From assembly GCA_019116525.1 (NCBI GenBank), contig DXBM01000050.1:1-64000 (forward strand): 64,000 nt of DNA, written 5' to 3'. Below are positions 9,807 through 18,800 of the stretch, piece after piece. Position numbers and translations under genes: made by a program. This stretch comes from Candidatus Olsenella pullistercoris. GTDB lineage: Bacteria; Actinomycetota; Coriobacteriia; Coriobacteriales; Atopobiaceae. The notes beneath the pieces were generated by a model. That model did no database searches, was not told where the DNA came from, and was given only the letters and a program-made list of their open reading frames with translations. Within the stretch, counting starts at the first letter, position 1. Every line of letters begins with the position of its first letter.

Positions 9807-9925
9807 CAGTCGGACGGCCGGGCTGCGGGCTTCTCGCCGCCGCGCGACCCTGCCCGGCGCTGCCATCCGGTCCTGCCCGGCGCTGCCCGGTGTCGCCATC
9901 CGACCCTGCCCGCCACCCTTCCCTG

Positions 9926-10072
9926 CGGTTGTGAGCAGAATGTTTGATGCGATTTCTCCCCTGACATAAAAGATGTTGCCCACAACCTCGTGATTGATGC
10001 CGAAACGTTCATAAGTGAGCTCCGATACGTTCGTTCTTCTCGAGGCATATAAAACTTGCTGCCCACAACCGA
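9926..10072. repeat. Inverted/direct repeat cluster with motif GTTGTGRGCARNAWSTTTT (three copies)
   Basis: ggttgtgagcagaatgttt (9928-), aaaagatgttgcccacaacc (9968-), aaaacttgctgcccacaacc (10051-). Confidence 0.7.
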
Positions 10073-10246
10073 GAAAAACGGTGGCGCTGAAGCCCCTTGG
10101 CAAACGAGAGGCGCCCCATCGTGCAAAACCTCCTTTTCGGGGAGGGTGCCGCGCAAGTTCTGGCGCGCGTTGCTCGACGTCGGGACTAAACTGGTACGCG
10201 GTGTGAAAAACGCCGGCAGGGCCGGCCCCGTGAGATGGGAGTGCAC

Positions 10247-11425
10247 ATGGCCGAGGACGCCAAGCAGTACGCGCTGGACAAGCACCGCGAGTGGCAGGGC
10301 AAGATCGAGGTGATTACCCGCGCGCCGATCACCACGCCGGAGGAGCTGGCCGTGGCCTACACGCCGGGCGTCGCCGAGCCGTGCCTCAAGATCTCCGAGA
10401 ACGTGGAGGACTCCTACACCTACACCCGCCGCGGCAACCTCGTGGCCGTGGTCACGGACGGCACCGCGGTGCTGGGCCTCGGTGACATCGGCCCCGAGGC
10501 GGGCATGCCGGTCATGGAGGGCAAGTGCGCCCTCTTCAAGACCTTTGCCGACGTCGACGCGTTCCCGCTGTGCGTGCGCTCCAAGGACGTGGACGAGATC
10601 GTTCGCACCGTCGAGCTCATCGCTGGCAGCTTCGGCGGCATCAACCTCGAGGACATCTCCGCGCCGCGCTGCTTTGAGATCGAGCGCCGCCTCAAGGAGT
10701 CCTGCGACATTCCCGTCTTCCACGACGACCAGCACGGCACGGCCGTCGTGACCTGCGCCGCGCTCATCAACGCGTGCCGCCTTACCGGGCGCGAGCTCTC
10801 TGACGTGCGCGTGGTCTTCTCCGGCGCCGGCGCCGCGGGCATCTCCATCGCCAAGCTCATGCAGCGCATGGGCGTGAAGGACGTCATCATCTGCGACCGC
10901 ACGGGCGCCATCTACGAGGGCCGCGAGGGCCTCAACCCCGAGAAGGCCGAGATCGCCACGTGGACCAACCGCGAGGGCGTGACCGGCTCGCTGGCCGACG
11001 CGGTGAAGGGCGCCGACGTCTTTGTGGGCGTGTCCGCGCCGGGCGTGCTGACCCAGGACATGGTTCGCACGATGGCTGCCGACCCGATCATCTTTGCCTG
11101 CGCCAACCCCGTGCCGGAGATCATGCCGGACGAGGCGCTCGCTGCCGGCGCCGCCGTGGCCGCCACGGGCCGCTCCGACTTCCCCAACCAGATCAACAAC
11201 GTGCTCGCGTTCCCGGGCATCTTCCGCGGCGCCCTCGACGTGCGCGCGTCCGACATCAACGACGACATGATGGAGGCCGCCGCCTACGCGATCGCCGGCC
11301 TCGTTGACGACGAGCACCGCGCCGCTGACTACATCATCCCCGGTGCCTTTGACGAACGTGTGGCGCCCGCCGTGGCCGCTGCCGTGGCCGAGGCTGCCCG
11401 CAAGAGCGGGGTCGCCCGCCTTTAG
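10247..11425 (+). CDS. NAD(P)-dependent malic enzyme
   Basis: VITRAPITTPEELAVAYTPGVAEPC, GNLVAVVTDGTAVLGLGDIGPEAGMPVMEGK, DDQHGTAVVTCAALINA. Confidence 0.93.
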   Translation: MAEDAKQYALDKHREWQGKIEVITRAPITTPEELAVAYTPGVAEPCLKISENVEDSYTYTRRGNLVAVVTDGTAVLGLGDIGPEAGMPVMEGKCALFKTFADVDAFPLCVRSKDVDEIVRTVELIAGSFGGINLEDISAPRCFEIERRLKESCDIPVFHDDQHGTAVVTCAALINACRLTGRELSDVRVVFSGAGAAGISIAKLMQRMGVKDVIICDRTGAIYEGREGLNPEKAEIATWTNREGVTGSLADAVKGADVFVGVSAPGVLTQDMVRTMAADPIIFACANPVPEIMPDEALAAGAAVAATGRSDFPNQINNVLAFPGIFRGALDVRASDINDDMMEAAAYAIAGLVDDEHRAADYIIPGAFDERVAPAVAAAVAEAARKSGVARL

Positions 11426-11451
11426 GCGAGAAGGACGATTCGCTCGTAGCT

Positions 11452-11521
11452 GGGGCCGCCCCTGTTTCCACGCAGAACTGCGCTTCGCGGAAGATTCTGC
11501 TTAGGAAACAGGGGCGGCCCT
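11452..11521. repeat. Family D inverted repeat (D1) between convergent genes
   Basis: ggggccgcccctgtttccacgcagaactgcgcttcgcggaagattctgcttaggaaacaggggcggccc; core shared with D2 in opposite orientation. Confidence 0.85.
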
Positions 11522-11544
11522 GAGTTATGCGGATCTTCTCGACG

Positions 11545-12579
11545 CTAGCCGTCCGTCTCCGTGATCAGGTAGAGGCTCGGCGGGTTCTGCGTGAGCTCAT
11601 GGCGGCGGGCGTCGTCGCCGGCGAGATAGGCCTCCCAGTCCTCTTCCAGATAGTCGGCGTAGATCTGCGTGTAGTCCTCGCGCGGGGAGAACGAATAACG
11701 CTTGGTCTGCTCGCTGCCGTCGTTGAACACGGCCGTCATCACGAGCGTGGTCTTGGCGAGCTCCTCGGCAAAGAGCTCGGCGATGCGCACGCTCGCCTGG
11801 TTGCGCAGCTCCGCGTCGCGCTGTTGCTCCTCGTCCGTCTCGATGATGGTCTCGCTGCCTTCCGAGCGCTCTATCTGAGCCTCGCCGATCTCCTGCAGTT
11901 CCAGAAAGACGGGCACGAGGTCGTCCGGAACGGGAATGTTGGCGTAGACGGCGTAGTAGGCGGCCCGCCCGGTGAGGAGGGCCTGGAGGTTCTGGGTGTC
12001 CTGGCTGTCGTAGTCAACGGTGAAGCTTGCCACGGGACCGCTGCCCTCGTAGTCTGACTGGAAGATCCAGATTCCGGGCTTGGAGTAGACGTCCACGTCG
12101 GTGCCGACGCTGTCGCCCTCGAGTCGGTACGTGAGGGTGCCCACGTTGTCACCCGTGCACGAGAGATTGAGCTCGGTGCTCGCCATGATCAGGTCGTTGC
12201 CGTTCGTTGCGGGGTCCACGCCGCCGGACCAGCCGATGTGCCCGCCAAATGTCTCGCCGAGCGCCAGGCGCGAGCCGTCCGGCTCCTCGGTGCCCTCGGC
12301 GTAGGCGGTGAGCGCGAACCAGTTGTCCCTCTCGCCGGCGGCATGGTTCATCAGGGCGTTCGCGCCGAGAAACGCGGCGACGCCGCCGGCCGCTACAGCT
12401 CCCGCGCGCACGAAGGTTCGCCGCGTGACGACCCGCCGCTCGCGGCGTGGCCTGCGCGGGCCGCGGGCACGCTCGCCCTTCTCGACCCGAATCTCGTCCA
12501 GTACGGACTCGCGCACGTCCTCGGGCAGCGTGACCTTGCGCGCCCGCGTGCGGAACTGCTCAAGCGTGTGCCTGTCCAT
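11545..12579 (-). CDS. Putative membrane anti-sigma factor / hypothetical protein
   Basis: 344 aa; overlaps the 3' end of the sigma factor gene; short N-terminal cytosolic segment then TRRTFVRAGAVAAGGVAAFLGANAL hydrophobic segment. Confidence 0.55.
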   Translation of the reverse strand: MDRHTLEQFRTRARKVTLPEDVRESVLDEIRVEKGERARGPRRPRRERRVVTRRTFVRAGAVAAGGVAAFLGANALMNHAAGERDNWFALTAYAEGTEEPDGSRLALGETFGGHIGWSGGVDPATNGNDLIMASTELNLSCTGDNVGTLTYRLEGDSVGTDVDVYSKPGIWIFQSDYEGSGPVASFTVDYDSQDTQNLQALLTGRAAYYAVYANIPVPDDLVPVFLELQEIGEAQIERSEGSETIIETDEEQQRDAELRNQASVRIAELFAEELAKTTLVMTAVFNDGSEQTKRYSFSPREDYTQIYADYLEEDWEAYLAGDDARRHELTQNPPSLYLITETDG

Positions 12580-13120
12580 AGTTCTCCTCCTCTGTGGGGC
12601 TCGCGGGGGACTCGAGCGTCTCTCTCATCTGCTTGCGCGCCCGGTGCAGGCGCGTGCGCACCGTCGCCGGCGGGCTGCCTACGATGCGGGCGATCTCCTC
12701 GGTGGTGTACTCCTCCACGTAGTGAAGCAGCGCTATCACGCGGAGCTTCTCCGGCAAGGCTTGGAGCGCCTGCCAGACCGGGTCGGCGCGCAGCTCCTCG
12801 AGGGCAGCGTCCTCCACGGGCGCGTCTGGTGCTGGCAGCTGGACAAGCTCGTCCGCGCTCTCCACCCGCCGGCGCCAGGGCGTCCGGAAGAGCTCGCGGC
12901 AGCGGTTGACCGTCACGCGCAGAAGCCAGGCGCGCAGGTGCTCGTCGCTGGTGAACGCGGTGCCGTCCGTGAGCAGGCGGCAGAAGACGTCCTGGGCCAC
13001 GTCCTGGGCGTCGGCCTCGGAGCGCGTTTGCGCGAGGGCCACGAGGTAGACCGAACTGCCGTGCGCGGCCATCGCGTGCCGCATGAACCTCTCGGTGCGT
13101 TGGATCCTTTTGTCGGTCAT
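12560..13120 (-). CDS. RNA polymerase sigma factor, sigma-70 family (ECF-type)
   Basis: DAQDVAQDVFCRLLTDGTAF, LRAWLLRVTVNRCRELFR, YVEEYTTEEIARIVGSPPATVRTRLHRARKQMRETL. Confidence 0.92.
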   Translation of the reverse strand: MTDKRIQRTERFMRHAMAAHGSSVYLVALAQTRSEADAQDVAQDVFCRLLTDGTAFTSDEHLRAWLLRVTVNRCRELFRTPWRRRVESADELVQLPAPDAPVEDAALEELRADPVWQALQALPEKLRVIALLHYVEEYTTEEIARIVGSPPATVRTRLHRARKQMRETLESPASPTEEENYGQAHA

Positions 13121-13207
13121 GCTCTCACCTCCTTGCCCCTTACATGCGCCGGCGTCGCATAATGTTCCCCGGAAGCATGGGTCATTTTGCATTGTGGCGG
13201 AGGGTCG

Positions 13208-13381
13208 ATGGACGAGCGGGAGTTCAGGGCGTGCGGACGCAAGAAGCGCTACGACACGCGCGTGGAGGCCAGGAAGGCGGCCGAGAAGAGCTCGCACCGC
13301 AAGGATGCGCCCAAGATCTTTGTCTATGAGTGCCCATACTGCGGCGGTTGGCACCTCACGCACCGACGGCCGGGCCGTTGA
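13208..13381 (+). CDS. Small CxxC-GWHLT zinc-binding-like protein
   Basis: MDEREFRACGRKKRYDTRVEARKAAEKSSHRKDAPKIFVYECPYCGGWHLTHRRPGR; ATG with upstream gg-rich region. Confidence 0.6.
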   Translation: MDEREFRACGRKKRYDTRVEARKAAEKSSHRKDAPKIFVYECPYCGGWHLTHRRPGR

Positions 13382-13412
13382 GTCAAAGGTTGGGTACTTT
13401 TTCGCGAGATGC

Positions 13413-14675
13413 CTATTCGACGCTCATGACGGTGCCGATAAACACCGGCGTCATCGTGGCGTAGTCAACGATGAGGTAGACGAAGGGCCGGTCGCAGACG
13501 ACCTCCCTGACCTCGGGCGGCGCGGCGGGGCCAGATGAGCCTTCCCCCACCTCCACGACCGTTGTCGCCGCGGCGCTCGTGCCCTCCTCGTTGACGTCAA
13601 TGAACGTCTTGTGTAGCACGGCGCTCGCGTAGAGCGGACCGTTGTCGGAGGTGCCCATGCGCGTGAGGTCGGCGTGCTCTTGGTCAAAGACGTCCGTCAC
13701 GCCAAGGGAAGCCAGCTCCTCCGAGAGCTCGTTGCCGTAGGTCACGGTGAACCGGGGAAGTCCCACGTCCGCGACGGTGTTGGGGCGCGGCTCGAGCAGC
13801 GCTTGGAGACTGGCGCCATCGAGGCTCGCAAGCAGGTCGCTCACGGTGACGCCCTCGTTGGGCAGAAGACCCACAAAGCCGTACTCGTAGCCCTCGTACG
13901 GACGTACAAAGCCAGTTGCCAGCTCGCCCTCAAGGTAGGAGCGTTCCATTGAGAGCATCATGTCGACGTCTTGCGTGGTCCCATCCTCGCAGGTAAAAGT
14001 GTCTGGCTCAGTGAAAGCGGGATTGTAGGGATCTTGCCATGGAGCCTCGAACGCAAGGGCGTTCACAAGGTAGAGCTGCGCCTGATCGGGAATGTCCTCA
14101 ACGATGCTCGGAATCATCTCGTGGGTGTGGTCGCTCACCCAGCCGTTGATGTCATCTGCCGTGGTGTCGTCAAAGGGTGCGGCATACGCTTGCGCCCCGA
14201 GGTTCGTGGCACAAGCGTCAAGGTAGTCGTCGCTCACGCGCAGCCCGTCGGAATCCCTCAGCCAGACCGAGTTGGCAAGGGAGAGCTGGGAGCCGCCGTC
14301 GGCCGCTCGTACCGCGCGGGGCTGGAGAGCCGAGGAGAGGGCGTCTGCGCTCATGCCTGTGGCGGCCTCTATCTGAGCAAGCGTTTCGCCCGAGGCGCCG
14401 TTCTCGACCATCGAGAGCGCATAGAGCACGGAGAGCGGCGAGACGAGCGTGTTCTCGTCCGGCTCCTCCGTGGCGCAGGCGCGCAGCAGGTCAAGCGAGA
14501 AGTCGTAGGTGTCGAGGCTGGCAGGCTCAAGCTCGACCGAGCCTTGTTCGGCAAGCGCTCTGCCGGAGGTAAGCTCCGTTGCGGTGGTGCCTGTCCACTG
14601 GCGGCAGGAAGCCAACACGAGCGCTAGGAGCGGAACAAGGGCGAGCGCAACGAGCGAGCGGCGAGTGCGGCACAT
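13413..14675 (-). CDS. Serpin family serine protease inhibitor, predicted lipoprotein
   Basis: Signal/lipobox RRSLVALALVPLLALVLASC; SLANSVWLRDSDGLRVSDDYL; hinge EEGTSAAATTVVEV; DRPFVYLIVDYATMTPVFIGTV. Confidence 0.9.
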   Translation of the reverse strand: MCRTRRSLVALALVPLLALVLASCRQWTGTTATELTSGRALAEQGSVELEPASLDTYDFSLDLLRACATEEPDENTLVSPLSVLYALSMVENGASGETLAQIEAATGMSADALSSALQPRAVRAADGGSQLSLANSVWLRDSDGLRVSDDYLDACATNLGAQAYAAPFDDTTADDINGWVSDHTHEMIPSIVEDIPDQAQLYLVNALAFEAPWQDPYNPAFTEPDTFTCEDGTTQDVDMMLSMERSYLEGELATGFVRPYEGYEYGFVGLLPNEGVTVSDLLASLDGASLQALLEPRPNTVADVGLPRFTVTYGNELSEELASLGVTDVFDQEHADLTRMGTSDNGPLYASAVLHKTFIDVNEEGTSAAATTVVEVGEGSSGPAAPPEVREVVCDRPFVYLIVDYATMTPVFIGTVMSVE

Positions 14676-14811
14676 GGGCGCCTCCTTCAGAGGGCTTTGC
14701 GCCCATTTTCCTACAGCGAGTGGTGCGACAGGAGACCTTTCGGTGGCCGTCTCCCGACTGGTCTGTTGACCGTACGTTGGTTTGCAGCGAAACGGCACAG
14801 ACAGGTCGAGC

Positions 14812-15762
14812 CTATGCTCGTTCTGGTCGGTTCACCACCACGATGCCCACGCTCACGAGCGCGAGGGCCGCCACGGCCACGAGCGGGCTCACCACGTTGG
14901 TCTCGCCGAGCAGAAGCGCAGAGAGCAGCACGCCAAAGACAGGGTTCATGAAGCCAAAGACCGCCACGCGCGAGACGGGGTTTACGGCGAGCGTCGCCGA
15001 CCAGAGGGAATAGGCGGCGGCGGAGATGAAGCCTAGGTAGGCGAGAAGCGCGAGCGCCGGCAGCGGGTTTGTCGCGTCCGCCGGGGCCACGCGGCCCCCG
15101 AGCGCGAGCCCCACGCCGAGCATGAAGAGACCACCGAGAAGGAACTGCCAGCCAGAGAGCAGCACTGGGTCGTGCTCTCGCGAGAAGAGCTTGGCCAGGT
15201 TGCTCGAGGTCGCCGCCGCAACAGTGGAGAGGAGCACCATGCCCTCGCCGGCGAGCGAGAAGGAAAGGCCGCCGGCCTCGCCCGTAACGTTGACGAGCAC
15301 GACGCCCGCAAAGCCCACGAGGCATCCCAGCACCTTGCGGCCGGTGAGCCGCTCGAAGCGGAACACGAGCGCCGCGATGAGCACGCACAGAAACGAGTTG
15401 CTCGCCTCGAGAATCGAGCTCGTGACGCCCGCGCAGTTGGCGAGCCCCACGTAGAAGAGGACGTACTGAAGAATGGTCTGAAAGAGCGAGAGCGCGCCGA
15501 TCGCGGGCAAGTCGCGCTTCTCGGGCACGAAGAGGCGACGCGCGGCGAGGCTCATCCCCACGGCGACCATCGCGCCGGCGAGCGCGAACCGCAGTCCCGC
15601 GAAGGCAAGAATCGACGCCACGTCCGCGGCGTCAATCCCAAAGAGCTCGTAGCCGATCTTCACGCACGGAAACGCTGAGCCCCACAGGAAGCAGCTCGCC
15701 AAGCAAGCGATCGCCATCCCCGGCGTCGTGGCGAGAAACGACTGAGATTGTGGTTTGCTCAC
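14812..15762 (-). CDS. EamA/DMT family transporter
   Basis: 316 aa, ~10 hydrophobic segments; CLASCFLWGSAFPCVKIGYELFG ... FGFMNPVFGVLLSALLLGETN. Confidence 0.88.
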   Translation of the reverse strand: MSKPQSQSFLATTPGMAIACLASCFLWGSAFPCVKIGYELFGIDAADVASILAFAGLRFALAGAMVAVGMSLAARRLFVPEKRDLPAIGALSLFQTILQYVLFYVGLANCAGVTSSILEASNSFLCVLIAALVFRFERLTGRKVLGCLVGFAGVVLVNVTGEAGGLSFSLAGEGMVLLSTVAAATSSNLAKLFSREHDPVLLSGWQFLLGGLFMLGVGLALGGRVAPADATNPLPALALLAYLGFISAAAYSLWSATLAVNPVSRVAVFGFMNPVFGVLLSALLLGETNVVSPLVAVAALALVSVGIVVVNRPERA

Positions 15763-15798
15763 GATGACGTCTTTCCTGACGTTTCTTGAGTTGCGGCA

Positions 15799-15863
15799 GC
15801 GGCCCAGGGTTTTCTAAGCAGAGGTTCCGCGAAGCGCACCTCTGCGTGAAAACCCTGGGCCGC
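15799..15863. repeat. Family D inverted repeat (D2)
   Basis: gcggcccagggttttctaagcagaggttccgcgaagcgcacctctgcgtgaaaaccctgggccgc. Confidence 0.85.
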
Positions 15864-15873
15864 CCACCTGACG

Positions 15874-18800
15874 TTACTCGGTGAAGTACCCCACGCCGCC
15901 CTCGATGAGCGGCTGGTACGCGTTGCCCGGCACGTTCTTGTAGAGCCCGGCGCCAGAGCGCTCCGTGTGGCCCATCTTGCCGAGGATGCGACCGTCCGGC
16001 GAGGTGATGCCCTCGATGGCCAGCACAGAGCCATTGGGGTTCACGTCGAGGCTCATGCCCGGCACGCCGCTCTCGTCGACGTACTGCGTGGCCACCTGGC
16101 CCGCGGCGACCATCTGGGCCAGAAGCTCGTCGGAGGCCACGAAGCGGCCCTCGCCGTGGGAGATCGCGATGTTGTGAACCTCGCCGACCTCGCACTTGGA
16201 GAGCCACGGCGAGAGGTTGCTCGCCACGCGGGTGCGCACGAGGCGGCTCTGGTGGCGACCGATGGTGTTGAAGGTGAGCGTGGGGCAGGCGTCGTCCATC
16301 GGGCGGATGTCGCCGTAGGGAACGAGTCCCAGCTTCACGAGCGCCTGGAAGCCGTTGCAGATGCCGAGCATGAGACCGTCGCGCTTCTGCAGCAGCTCGC
16401 GCACGGCCTCGGTGACCTCGGGCGCGCGGAAGAACGCGGTGATGAACTTCGCGGAGCCGTCGGGCTCGTCGCCGCCGGAGAAGCCGCCGGGGATCATGAC
16501 GATCTGGCTCTTGCGGATGCGGCGCGCGAGCTCGTGGGTGCTCTCGGCCACGGCCTCGGGCGTGAGGTTGTTGACCACGAAGACGTCGGCCACGGCGCCG
16601 GCGCGCTCAAAGGCGTGCGCGGTGTCGTACTCGCAGTTGGTGCCCGGGAAGACGGGGATGATAACGCGCGGGCGCGCCACGTGGACGGTGGGTGCCGGGC
16701 GAGAAACCCCTGCGCTCGCAACGTCAAACGAGACGGCCTCGACGGCCGGGCCCTCCGCGCGGTACGGGAAGACGGACTCGATGGCGCCCTCCCATGCCTC
16801 CTGGAGCTCGGAGAGATCGATCTTCTCGCCGCCCGCAACGAGCTCGTAGGCCTCGGTCGTGGTGCCAAAGACAGAGACGGTCACGGTCGAGGGGATCTCG
16901 GGCAGCTCCGCCCCGTCCGCGAGCTCCACGAGGAAGCTGCCGTAGGAGGGGGCGAAGAGCGCGTCCGCGCCGAAGGCGGGCGCGAGCTCGAGGCCCAGCC
17001 GGTTGCCGACGCACATCTTGAAGGCGGCCTCAGCGGCGCAGCCGTAGCCGAGGGCGGAGACGGCGAGGGCCTCCTCGCGTGCGGTCAGGCCCTCGACGAG
17101 GTCGAAGGCGGCGAGCAGCGAGGCGGGGTCGGGCGTGAGGCCGTCGTCGCAGTAGTCCGGCACGACCACGAGCACGCGGTGGCCGCTGGCCTTGAACTCG
17201 GGCGAGACGACGCGATCCACGGTGCCGAGGCCCGTGGCGAACGAGACGAGCGTGGGCGGCACGTCCAGCTCCTCGAAGCTGCCGGACATGGAGTCCTTGC
17301 CGCCAATGGAGCCGATTCCGAGGTCGACCTGGGCCATGAGGGCGCCGAGAAGGGCCGCGGTGGGCTTGCCCCAACGGCTCGGCACGTCGCGCAGGCGCTC
17401 GAAGTACTCCTGGAAGGTGAGATAGAGGTCCTCGTGCGCAAAGCCGGCGGCGACCATGCGCGAGACGGACTCAACGACGGAGAGGTAGGCGCCGGTGTAG
17501 GGGTTGGCGCTCATGAGGTAGGGGTTGAAGCCCCAGGCCATGCCGGAGCACGTGGTGGTCTCGCCGTCAACGGGGAGCTTGGCGACCATGGCCATTGGGG
17601 GCGTGAGCTGCGCGCGGCCGCCGAAGGGCATGAGGACCGTGGCGGCGCCGATGGTGGAGTCAAAGCGCTCGGAGAGGCCCTTGTTGGAGGCCACGTTGAG
17701 GTCGGTCACGAGCGAGCGCATCTGCTCGGCGAGGGTCTCGCCGGCCCAGCTGAGCTCGTAGTCCTCCGGTGCCGTGACGCGCACCGAGGTGGACTTGGGG
17801 GCGCCGTTGGAGGCGAGGAACTCGCGGCTCACGTCCACGATCGTCTCCCCGCGCCAGCTCATGCGCAGGCGGGGCTCGGCGGTGACGGTGGCGACGACGG
17901 TGGCCTCGAGGTTCTCCTCGTGGGCGTAGCGCAGGAACTCGTCGACGTCGGCGGGCGCGAGCGCCACGGCCATGCGCTCCTGGCTCTCGGAGATGGCGAG
18001 CTCGGTGCCGTCGAGGCCCTCGTACTTCTTGGGCACGAGGTCGAGGTTGATGTCCAGGCCGTCGGCAAGCTCACCGATGGCAACGGAGACGCCGCCCGCA
18101 CCAAAGTCGTTGCAGCGCTTGATGAGGCGGCACGCGTCCTCGCGGCGGAAGAGGCGCTGGAGCTTGCGCTCGATGGGCGGGTTGCCCTTCTGGACCTCCG
18201 CGCCGTCCTTCTCGAGGGACTCGACGTTGTGGGCCTTGGAGGAGCCGGTGGCGCCGCCGATGCCGTCGCGGCCGGTGCGGCCGCCGAGAAGGACGATCTT
18301 GTCGCCGGGTGCCGGGCACTCGCGGCGGACGTGCGAGGCAGGGGTGGCGCCGACGACCGCGCCGATCTCCATGCGCTTGGCAACGTAGCCGGGGTGGTAG
18401 ATCTCGTGCACCTCGCCCGTGGCCAGGCCGATCTGGTTGCCGTAGCTCGAGTAGCCGGCGGCGGCGGTGGTCACGAGCTTGCGCTGGGGGAGCTTGCCGG
18501 CCATCGTCTCGGAGACGGGGACGGTGGGGTCGGAGGCGCCGGTGACGCGCATGGCCTGGTAGACGTAGCTGCGGCCGGAGAGCGGGTCGCGGATGGCGCC
18601 GCCGATGCAGGTGGCGGCCCCGCCGAAGGGCTCGATCTCGGTCGGGTGGTTGTGCGTCTCGTTCTTGAAGAGGAAGAGCCAGTCCTCCTGCTCGCCGTTG
18701 ACGTCGACCTTGACCTTGACGGTGCAGGCGTTGATCTCCTCGGACTCGTCCAGGTTCTTGAGCTGGCCGGTCTTCTTGAGGTACTTGGCGCCGATCGTGC

